Shown: one piece after another, positions 52,087-58,638 of the stretch
Layout of the letters: each line of letters opens with the position of its first letter
How positions within the stretch are numbered: the stretch's first letter is position 1
Assembly (NCBI RefSeq): GCF_022532105.1
Contig: NZ_CP092832.1
Coordinates: 1,641,001 to 1,705,000 of the forward strand
Direction: 5' to 3'
Length of the DNA stretch: 64,000 bases
From: Flavobacterium sp. HJ-32-4
GTDB lineage: Bacteria; Bacteroidota; Bacteroidia; Flavobacteriales; Flavobacteriaceae
Made by a program: the position numbers and the translations under genes
Notes under the pieces: generated by a model
The model's input: only the letters and a program-made list of their open reading frames with translations
What the model was told of the DNA's origin: nothing
Databases searched by the model: none

Positions 52087-53219
52087 GGAAAGAACATCCC
52101 CCAGAACAATTGCCGCATGACCGTCCATTTGTGACGCTTCAGGGTCGGCTTGAGGTTGTGGTACGACTCGTGCCCCAGGATCATGTCGGCGATCAGCCGT
52201 CGCATGAACGCGCTTCGGCGGCACACTGTGACCATCCATTCAAGGGTGCGGGGTTGGTAAAAACGATCGGCAATGCGGCAGGCCATTTCCAACTCTCTCC
52301 GTATGGGACGGGTGGCCTCGAAATAAGAGGTGGGCGTGCCGGCTATAAGTTGTTCGGCCAATAGCTCCGCCGACCGGAACGCATAGTAAATTCCTTCCCC
52401 CGTAATAGCATCGGTGAAACCACCGGCGTCGCCGATGAGGGCCCAGCCGTCGCCTTGCAGGTTCTCAGGGATCCAGTCGACGGTGTAGGGGATGGTGGCG
52501 GCATACGACTTCTCTTCGTCGATTTCAAACGCCGGATAATGCTCGCTCAGAAAGCGCCGGATCTTCGCCAATGCTTCTTTCTTGGTCGTGGTACCCGACG
52601 TAAATCCTATACCGACAGAAGCATGGTCGCGGCGGGGGAACATCCATAAGTAGCCTTTGAGATCGTCATACGATTTCAGGACGATGCGGTTGTCAGTAAG
52701 TCCTTCTACATAATACCCGAGTCCGGCGAACCGGTTTTTCTGGAACGATGCCGCCCCCAAAAGGTTCCGGCTCACCCCATGCGCCCCATCGGCCCCGATG
52801 AGGAAGTCAAAGGTTCCGTGGTGGGTTTCGGCGTGAATCGTAAAGCCATTTTCGTTTTTTGCAAACCCGGTAACTTTTTCAGCCACATGCACGACGCCTA
52901 CTTCCGCACATTTATCGAGCAGGAACGCCGAGAGGCGGTGGCGTGATACGATGTGCAGTTGCGCGTTGCCCTTCAGGTGTGCAACCCGGTCGGTAGGTGA
53001 GAGGAAGGTGAAATCTTCTACTACCTGCATATCCCGTGTGCATTCCGCCAGAATCGGAAACTGGTCGAAGGCTTTTGACGTGATACCGCCTCCGCAGGGT
53101 TTTTCCCAGGGGATGCGATGGTCGAATACGGTGCAACGAATTCCGTTCGAAGCGAGCAGCCAGGCCGCGTAGAGTCCGGCTGGCCCACCGCCGATAAGGG
53201 CCACATGGGACGGTTTCAT
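52041..53219 (-). CDS. Geranylgeranyl-reductase-family FAD oxidoreductase
   Basis: This 392-residue flavoprotein has the N-terminal dinucleotide motif IGGGPAGLYAAW, the substrate-side PCGGGITSKAFDQF, and GWALIGDAGGFTDAITGEGIYYAFRSAELLAE near the C-terminal third. The family reduces isoprenoid chains or related double bonds in lipids and quinones. The actual substrate is not visible. It converges with mtaB, overlapping by 46 bases without a terminator. Confidence 0.88.
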   Translation of the reverse strand: MKPSHVALIGGGPAGLYAAWLLASNGIRCTVFDHRIPWEKPCGGGITSKAFDQFPILAECTRDMQVVEDFTFLSPTDRVAHLKGNAQLHIVSRHRLSAFLLDKCAEVGVVHVAEKVTGFAKNENGFTIHAETHHGTFDFLIGADGAHGVSRNLLGAASFQKNRFAGLGYYVEGLTDNRIVLKSYDDLKGYLWMFPRRDHASVGIGFTSGTTTKKEALAKIRRFLSEHYPAFEIDEEKSYAATIPYTVDWIPENLQGDGWALIGDAGGFTDAITGEGIYYAFRSAELLAEQLIAGTPTSYFEATRPIRRELEMACRIADRFYQPRTLEWMVTVCRRSAFMRRLIADMILGHESYHNLKPTLKRHKWTVMRQLFWGMFFPYKPKAAGKEAATAA

Positions 53220-53286
53220 AGTAGCAGAGGTCGGGTTAGGCGACCTGCCGCAAGTAACAAAAAAAAAGTTAAAAAATGGATTCTGC

Positions 53287-53628
53287 TCAGTAACGCGACT
53301 GGAAGACGACTTTCGTGATACGGTAGACGTTCAGTCCGTAAAGCTCGACGAATTCATACGTATGCCGCGCCGGTTGTTTGAAATCGACCAGCCGTTCGGC
53401 CGAGATTTCGTAGTACATTTTTTCACCTTCCATCATAAGGCGGGCGCCTTCGTTGCGATAGGCGGAGCGGATGAGGGTGAATTCGGATAGGTTCCAGGTG
53501 GTGCCGGCAGCACTGAAATCGTCGATGCGGGCGTAGAGGCCTTCGGTAATTTCGGTGTGACAACCGTAGTATTTGGCGATGTCCTCGAAGAATAACAGGA
53601 CGTTGATGCGGGCCTCGTCTGAAATCAT
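53287..53628 (-). CDS. Hypothetical protein
   Basis: A 113-residue cytoplasmic protein that I do not recognise. It starts ISDEARINVLLFFEDIAKYYGCHTEITEGLYARIDDFS and ends in a beta-rich part (KMYYEISAERLVDFKQPARHTYEFVELYGLNVYRITKVVFQSRY). No signal peptide or membrane segment is seen. It follows the small acetyltransferase gene on the same strand by 9 bases, so the two probably form an operon. Confidence 0.7.
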   Translation of the reverse strand: MISDEARINVLLFFEDIAKYYGCHTEITEGLYARIDDFSAAGTTWNLSEFTLIRSAYRNEGARLMMEGEKMYYEISAERLVDFKQPARHTYEFVELYGLNVYRITKVVFQSRY

Positions 53629-53637
53629 ATCGTATCG

Positions 53638-53922
53638 TTATATCCGGATGCCGGGTGGCAACAGGTCTTTGTATCGTGGGTTTTTCCGGAAAAACGCCGC
53701 GATCTTCGGAAACACGGGCACGACCTTCAATCGACGTTCATAGGCGTCGTCGAGAATCGTGCGGAGCATTTCCGCCATGTTTTCATCCTCCGGACCCAAA
53801 TCATCCGGGTGGATGCGCGTCAGGAACAGTTTGCGCTCCTGGAGCGAATATTCGATCACCAGTTTTTTTCCATCCACCAAACTTTCGAATTGGCGGGAGA
53901 AGGTGTTGTCTTTTATTTCCAT
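53638..53922 (-). CDS. Small GNAT-like N-acetyltransferase (YjdJ type)
   Basis: The 94-residue protein has a short GNAT-like fold of the acetyltransferase CG type: FSRQFESLVDGKKLVIEYSLQERKLFLTRIHPDD, then LRTILDDAYERRLKVVPVFPKIAAFFRKNPRYKDLLP, where the VVP.FPK.AAFF..NP pattern marks the CoA side. The frame is open to 54018, but the ATG at 53922 gives the family length. The substrate is unknown. Confidence 0.8.
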   Translation of the reverse strand: MEIKDNTFSRQFESLVDGKKLVIEYSLQERKLFLTRIHPDDLGPEDENMAEMLRTILDDAYERRLKVVPVFPKIAAFFRKNPRYKDLLPPGIRI

Positions 53923-54065
53923 ATGCGAGCCGGTTTTGGAAAAGAGCGACGGCCAAACTTCTGCCAAAAATAACGTGAACTCCGACGCTTTCGTACAAAA
54001 AGAATTACTTTTATACAAAGTTCGCCATAATTCCGGCTTCGGCCTACCAACGGATAGTTAAATCG

Positions 54066-54743
54066 ATGTCGCCCGACAAAACCCACGTGTATTTCATGCC
54101 CGGACTCGCCGCAAGTCCGTTGATATTCGAACACATCCGCCTGCCCGAAGACGAATTCGAATTGCATTACCTCGAATGGGAAGTGCCCGACGGCAACGAA
54201 AGTCTGTCGGACTACGCGCAACGCATCGCACGCCATGTAACCCATCAGAATCCGGTTTTGATCGGCGTGTCCTTCGGTGGGATACTCGTGCAGGAAATGA
54301 TGGCGTTCGTCAAGGCACAGCGGGTCATCATCATCTCTAGTGTCAAGAGCAGCACCGAGTTTCCGCGGCGTATGAAGTTTGCCCGGGCCACGAAGGCGTA
54401 CAAATTAATTCCCGTCCGCCTGTTTTTGAATGTCGAAAGATTATCGGAATTGTCGCTGGGCGCGAAGATAAAGCAACGGCTCAAACTCTATGAGAAGTTC
54501 CTTTCGGTGCGCGACCCAAACTACCTCAATTGGGCGCTGGAAAAAGTCATCACCTGGGATCGTCGCCGCCCTGACGACCGGGTGGTCCACATCCACGGAG
54601 ACGATGACCGTGTATTCCCCATAAAATATACTCGGGGTTGCATCGTTGTGAAAGGGGGCACGCATATCATGATCCTGAACCGGTTCCGCTGGCTCAATGA
54701 GAACCTTCCCAAGATTATAAAAGGCGAACCTTTGAACGACTGA
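54066..54743 (+). CDS. Alpha/beta hydrolase
   Basis: The 225-residue hydrolase has an oxyanion region FMPGLAASP, nucleophile S69 in GVSFGG, an aspartate in HIHGDDDRVFPI and the histidine in GGTHIMI. No signal peptide is visible. The substrate is unknown. It precedes the lytic transglycosylase gene by 23 bases on the same strand and may be cotranscribed. Confidence 0.87.
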   Translation: MSPDKTHVYFMPGLAASPLIFEHIRLPEDEFELHYLEWEVPDGNESLSDYAQRIARHVTHQNPVLIGVSFGGILVQEMMAFVKAQRVIIISSVKSSTEFPRRMKFARATKAYKLIPVRLFLNVERLSELSLGAKIKQRLKLYEKFLSVRDPNYLNWALEKVITWDRRRPDDRVVHIHGDDDRVFPIKYTRGCIVVKGGTHIMILNRFRWLNENLPKIIKGEPLND

Positions 54744-54766
54744 CAGAATTTCGTAGGTTTACGTAA

Positions 54767-55672
54767 ATGCAAACGAATATGAGAAAGATGCGAATGATCG
54801 CCGTGCCCGCCTTGGTGTTGCTGGCGGCGGGTGTGCTGGTGTATGGAGTGAAAGCGGTGGAAGCCACTACCATCGCGAAAGAAGGAAAGAAAACCTATTT
54901 CCCGGAGAAAGTCGATTTTGCGGGTGAAGTCACACCCCTGCAGATAGCCGATGTTCGCGAGCGTTTCGAACGTGAACTGTTGGTGAACGCCAACCTTGAC
55001 GCCACCACCTTGCTGATCATCAAGCGGGCGGCGCGCGTGTTTCCGGTCATTGAGCCTATTTTGGCAAAGAATGGCGTACCGGATGATTTCAAATACCTGG
55101 CCGTAATCGAAAGCGGACTCGTAAATGCTGTATCTCCCGCCGGGGCGCGGGGTGTCTGGCAGTTTATGCCGGAAACCGCGAAGGAGCGGGGAATGGAAGT
55201 GAACGACGTGGTTGACGAACGCTACCATCTCGAGAAATCAACCGAAGCGGCCTGTCGCTATTTACTGGATGCAAAAGCGAAATTCGGTTCGTGGACGCTG
55301 GCCGCCGCATCGTATAATGGCGGTGTCAACGGTGTGAACAAACAAATTGGCATACAAAAGGTTACGAACTACTACGACCTGTTGCTTACGGATGAAACGT
55401 CCCGTTATGTCTTCCGCATCCTGGCGCTGAAGGAAATCATGCAACATCCAGACCGCTACGGTTTTATTGTAGCGCCACACGACTTGTACCAACCCATTCC
55501 GGTGCGGACGATGGAGATCGATTCGTCTATTACCGATCTTGCCGACTTTGCTTTGGCGCAGGGCATCAACTACAAAGTGTTGAAGATTCACAACCCGTGG
55601 CTGCGTGACCGGAAGCTGCTCAACACGACGAAAAAGAAATACGTGCTCGAAATCCCAACTGCCGGCTATTAG
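54767..55672 (+). CDS. Lytic transglycosylase (SLT domain)
   Basis: The 301-residue protein has an N-terminal signal or anchor (MIAVPALVLLAAGVLVYG) and an SLT domain (about 95-240) with catalytic E115 in AVIESGL, SPAGARGVWQFMPETAKERG and AAASYNGGVNGVNK. It cleaves peptidoglycan glycan strands in the periplasm. There is no LysM repeat, unlike the longer MltD proteins. An ATG 12 bases in is an alternative start. Its stop shares a base with the GTG of the TauE gene. Confidence 0.9.
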   Translation: MQTNMRKMRMIAVPALVLLAAGVLVYGVKAVEATTIAKEGKKTYFPEKVDFAGEVTPLQIADVRERFERELLVNANLDATTLLIIKRAARVFPVIEPILAKNGVPDDFKYLAVIESGLVNAVSPAGARGVWQFMPETAKERGMEVNDVVDERYHLEKSTEAACRYLLDAKAKFGSWTLAAASYNGGVNGVNKQIGIQKVTNYYDLLLTDETSRYVFRILALKEIMQHPDRYGFIVAPHDLYQPIPVRTMEIDSSITDLADFALAQGINYKVLKIHNPWLRDRKLLNTTKKKYVLEIPTAGY

Positions 55673-56493
55673 TGGAACATCCGGTGGTATGGGCGCTGGT
55701 CGGTTTTGTCATCGGCACGCTGGGAACCCTGATTGGTGCCGGCGGTGGATTCATCCTCGTCCCTATACTAATAATCGTTCGTCCCGATCTCGATCCGGGC
55801 ACGATCACCGCGATTTCGATGGCAGTGGTCGCAGCGAACGCGATTTCCGGATCGGGTGCTTATATGTACAAACGTCGGGTCGATTATAAAGGCGGACTCA
55901 TTTTCGCGCTTGTCACCATTCCAGGCTCCATACTTGGTGTCTGGACGGTTCGGATCCTTCCGCGCCACACCTTTGATGTGGTTTTCTCCGTTTTACTGAT
56001 CGTTCTTGCCGCGTTCCTGCTCGTCCGCGGTGGGAAGAAGAAAACCGTCGCCCCCGTTACCGATCGAAAGGGATGGATACACCGCCGATTGGTCGACCGT
56101 GAAGGCGAAACCTTCGAATATTCCTTTAACCTTCGAAACGGATCGCTGCTAAGCGTCGTGGTCGGCTACATATCGCCGCTGTTAGGCATCGGAGGGGGTA
56201 TCATCCACGTACCGGCCATGGTCGAATGGCTGCGGTTCCCGGTGCATGTGGCGACAGCGACCTCCCATTTTATCCTGGCCATCATGGCAACCGTGACCGT
56301 GGCCACGCATTATTATGAAGGCGCGTACGACCAACCTGAGGTACTGGAGTTGGTATTTTCGCTGGCGGTGGGCGTCATTCCCGGCGCACAGTTGGGAGCC
56401 TATCTATCGGGTAAGTTACATGGCAAAGCCATTATCCGGGCCCTTGCGGTTTCGCTGATTTTGGTCGGCATACGGATTTTACTCAGTGCGTAA
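55672..56493 (+). CDS. TauE/SafE-family sulfite exporter-like membrane protein
   Basis: The 273-residue protein has the two-part TauE/SafE layout: ALVGFVIGTLGTLIGAGGGFILVPIL in the first half and SPLLGIGGGIIHVPAMVEWLRFPVHVATATSHF in the second, each with the glycine-rich GxGGG loop. About eight transmembrane helices are present. Such proteins transport sulfite, sulfonates or other anions. The start is GTG at 55672, which overlaps the upstream stop by one base. It overlaps the next convergent gene by 11 bases. Confidence 0.9.
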   Translation: MEHPVVWALVGFVIGTLGTLIGAGGGFILVPILIIVRPDLDPGTITAISMAVVAANAISGSGAYMYKRRVDYKGGLIFALVTIPGSILGVWTVRILPRHTFDVVFSVLLIVLAAFLLVRGGKKKTVAPVTDRKGWIHRRLVDREGETFEYSFNLRNGSLLSVVVGYISPLLGIGGGIIHVPAMVEWLRFPVHVATATSHFILAIMATVTVATHYYEGAYDQPEVLELVFSLAVGVIPGAQLGAYLSGKLHGKAIIRALAVSLILVGIRILLSA

Positions 56494-57187
56494 CGAGCGG
56501 CTCGCGCCGGATATCCGATTTTACTAACAAGTTGGAGATGCCTTCGTTGTAGGCATCGAAGTTCAGTTGGATCGCTTCCTTAATCGGCGTGCGTTTCGCC
56601 ACTTGCGGAGGTGGGCCGCGCCGGATCGAAATTACCTTTAAGTCGGCATCGAGGAAATAGGTGCACAGGAAACCGAGCGAATACTTCATCGTTTTCACCA
56701 TTGCCTCGTCTTTGCTGTAGTTTTCACTGGCATAGCAGACTTCGATATTTCCGCTGAATTTGCCTGCCATGGCCTTTGCCGCCTGCTTGCGGTCCCAGAA
56801 CACCACGACGATCTTTAAATCTTTGCTGTATTTCCGCGCCAGTTTGTTCAGCGCAGCAATTTCCCCTTTATTAAACACACACCAGGTGGCGTAGGTCTGG
56901 ATCATCACGGGTTTTTTAATCGAACTCAGTTTGAGTTTCCCGCCACCGAGTCCAAGGCGTTTCAACGAGTAGTCTTCGAAGCGGGTTCCGACCAACTGGT
57001 TGTTGACCAGCGTATCGAAAAGGAACTGCCCTTCCGCCGCATCGCCCCGTTCATAGGCAGCGTTGCTGATCGAATTGTAACGGCGCATGTTTTCCTTCAC
57101 CGCAGTCGGAAACATCTTCTCGTCCTGCGCTGTCATGGTGGTGACCACCAACAACCCATACACTAATAAAAGTAGTCTTCTACTCAT
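56483..57187 (-). CDS. Secreted thioredoxin-like protein lacking the second active-site cysteine
   Basis: The 234-residue protein has a signal peptide (LLLLVYGLLVVTTMTAQ) and a thioredoxin-fold core (KPVMIQTYATWCVFNKGEIAALNKLARKYSKDLKIVVVFWD). The motif is W102-C103-V-F-N106, so the usual CxxC is reduced to one cysteine. It should be periplasmic and may act as an isomerase-like or non-redox binding protein. A second half-site sequence (YFLDADLKVISIRRG) continues the fold. It overlaps the TauE gene by 11 bases. Confidence 0.83.
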   Translation of the reverse strand: MSRRLLLLVYGLLVVTTMTAQDEKMFPTAVKENMRRYNSISNAAYERGDAAEGQFLFDTLVNNQLVGTRFEDYSLKRLGLGGGKLKLSSIKKPVMIQTYATWCVFNKGEIAALNKLARKYSKDLKIVVVFWDRKQAAKAMAGKFSGNIEVCYASENYSKDEAMVKTMKYSLGFLCTYFLDADLKVISIRRGPPPQVAKRTPIKEAIQLNFDAYNEGISNLLVKSDIRREPLVTH

Positions 57188-57216
57188 AATGGTTAAATTT
57201 TGTTGGTTTGGGGACT

Positions 57217-57248
57217 CAAAACTACAAAATTTAACGCAAGATAATCAA
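57217..57248 (-). promoter_or_regulatory. Promoter of the thioredoxin-like gene
   Basis: On the minus strand: TTG (57248-57246), 21 bases, TAGTTTTG (57224-57217), then the ATG at 57187. Confidence 0.55.
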
Positions 57249-57277
57249 GCATTTACCAAAAATTAATCGACATAATG

Positions 57278-57311
57278 CAAAAAAAGACGATTTCCGGTAA
57301 GGGAAATCGTC
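57278..57311 (-). terminator. Terminator of the TPR-like gene
   Basis: A perfect 10-base stem GACGATTTCC (57286-57295) / GGAAATCGTC (57302-57311). On the minus strand it is followed by seven T residues. Confidence 0.85.
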
Positions 57312-57332
57312 AGGAATAGAAGTTGGAAAGTA

Positions 57333-57848
57333 TCAGATTTTCTTCATCTGCTCTTTCATCATCTTGATTTGGTCTTTCAGAAGTCCCTGTTTATCCAGCT
57401 TCTTCGCCTCGTTCAACAGGTTCGTCGCTTCAAGTTTCCGGCGGCGCATCATCGCCACACCGGCCAGGTTCAGTTTGGCAATGGCAATGTCGGTACTCAT
57501 CGAAAGACCGAGTTCCAACGCCTTCTTAAAGTGCTTTTCTGCCTGGTTCACATTGGTTTGCGAGAGCATGAGTCCGTGCAGGTATTCATAATACCCCTGT
57601 TGTTTTCGCACCAGCGCGGTCTGCGGGTTTTTGATATAGCCGAGCCATTTTTGGGCCCCGGCGAAGTCCTGCTTGCGCAATTTCAGGAACGCCAAAACGA
57701 TGAATTCGTTTTTGAAGTAAAGCAATACGAAAATACCCGCCAACAGAATCAGGAAAATACCGTTGCCAATTTCGCTATCGGTGAACTCATAAACGGCCAG
57801 CGCCACGAGCGCCACCGCCAGGATCATTTTGAAAATTTTATTATACAT
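57333..57848 (-). CDS. Membrane protein with TPR-like repeats
   Basis: The 171-residue protein has two N-terminal helices (MILAVALVALAVYEFT and GIFLILLAGIFVLLYF), then TPR-like helical pairs (QQGYYEYLHGLMLSQTNVNQAEKHFKKALELGL and AIAKLNLAGVAMMRRRKLEATNLLNEAKKLD). It probably sits in the inner membrane with the repeats in the cytoplasm. The partner is unknown. A -7 box TATCTTTG on the minus strand (57939-57932) precedes it. Confidence 0.75.
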   Translation of the reverse strand: MYNKIFKMILAVALVALAVYEFTDSEIGNGIFLILLAGIFVLLYFKNEFIVLAFLKLRKQDFAGAQKWLGYIKNPQTALVRKQQGYYEYLHGLMLSQTNVNQAEKHFKKALELGLSMSTDIAIAKLNLAGVAMMRRRKLEATNLLNEAKKLDKQGLLKDQIKMMKEQMKKI

Positions 57849-57973
57849 CTGTATCGTAATGAATTAAAGGTCGTTTCAGCGCTTTTGACGGGCCCGTTCC
57901 TTCCGTAACGAACCCACGTCCGACGCGCCGCCAAAGATAGCAAAAACCCACCAAAATATTTTTTTGAAAGCAC

Positions 57974-58003
57974 TTGCCGAAGTGAAAAAGCTTCGTATAT
58001 TTG
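57974..58003 (+). promoter_or_regulatory. Promoter of rpmH
   Basis: TTG (57974-57976), 19 bases, TATATTTG (57996-58003), an excellent match to the Bacteroidetes form, about 70 bases before the start codon. Confidence 0.75.
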
Positions 58004-58072
58004 CATCCGGTTTCAAAACCAGCCACATCGGCGCACGAATTATTGATAGTAAGACATTAAAGATACCTGGCA

Positions 58073-58234
58073 ATGAGCAAAAGAACATTTCAACCGTCAA
58101 AAAGAAAAAGAAGAAATAAGCATGGCTTTATGGAAAGGATGGCTTCTGCGAACGGAAGAAAAGTTCTGGCGCGTAGAAGAGCGAAAGGCCGTCACAAGCT
58201 GACCGTTTCAAGTGAGCCACGACACAAGAAATAA
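58073..58234 (+). CDS. rpmH: 50S ribosomal protein L34
   Basis: A 53-residue ribosomal protein: [19 protein letters not shown], then [25 protein letters not shown]. Very basic and of the length usual in Bacteroidetes. It is not accompanied by rnpA or dnaA here, so it is separate from the origin cluster seen in many other bacteria. A strong promoter and terminator make it a single-gene unit. Confidence 0.97.
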   Translation: MSKRTFQPSKRKRRNKHGFMERMASANGRKVLARRRAKGRHKLTVSSEPRHKK

Positions 58235-58254
58235 TTTTCTGGAAAAGACAAAAC

Positions 58255-58288
58255 AAGGCGTTACTCGTATAAGTACCGCCTTTTTTTA
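58255..58288 (+). terminator. Terminator after rpmH
   Basis: AAGGCG-T-TACT pairs with AGTA-C-CGCCTT, followed by T residues. Confidence 0.82.
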
Positions 58289-58301
58289 TACCTTGTCGGG
58301 A

Positions 58302-58413
58302 ACGATGAACAATGTACGATGAACAAGGAACGATGAACAATGAGGGGTGGAGAATGAAGAATGGACCCACAACCCTGCTTGAACCCTGAACCCTGAACCA
58401 TCAACTATCAACT
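58302..58413. repeat. Repeat tract with 14- and 7-base period upstream of carB
   Basis: Units of the type GAACGATGAACAAT (14 bases, two heptads) recur about 58302-58343, followed by TGAACCC and ATCAACT heptads to 58413. No coding signal. Confidence 0.7.
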
Positions 58414-58429
58414 ACGTTCTTTACTTTTT

Positions 58430-58572
58430 GAAGCCAATCCGGCTGTTCGCTTTTAGCTTTCTCCGCAAAAGCCGGTTTTGCAACCGCGCCTCCCGGCTTC
58501 CTCCGGTCGCCGTCGCCACGGGCAAAACCACGCTTTTCCGTCGAAAGGCTAACCGCTGCCATCCGGGCTAGG
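58430..58572 (-). repeat. Structured intergenic element, copy D
   Basis: Read on the minus strand: TAGCCCGGATGGCAGCGG at the start and AGCGAACAGCCGGATTGGC at the end. The stem is AAAAGC-C-GGTTTTGC (58467-58481) with GCAAAACC-AC-GCTTTT (58522-58537). An inner hairpin CCGG/CCGG (58493-58496, 58503-58506) has loop CTTCCT. It lies 66 bases before carB. Confidence 0.75.
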
Positions 58573-58585
58573 ATAATAAGTTCTC

Positions 58586-58634
58586 AACAACTAACTACTG
58601 ACTACTAACTACTAACTACTGACTACTCACAACT
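58586..58634. repeat. Heptad-period repeat tract directly before carB
   Basis: Phased units TAACTAC, TGACTAC, TAACTAC, TAACTAC, TGACTAC lead to within about six bases of the carB ATG. No promoter of the usual form is seen in the 404-base gap between rpmH and carB after the rpmH terminator. Confidence 0.75.
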
Positions 58635-58638
58635 ACGT

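Noticed and set aside
58286..58634. The arrays upstream of carB as a CRISPR-like locus
   Set aside because: Units are 7 or 14 bases, contiguous and without spacers, so they are simple repeats.
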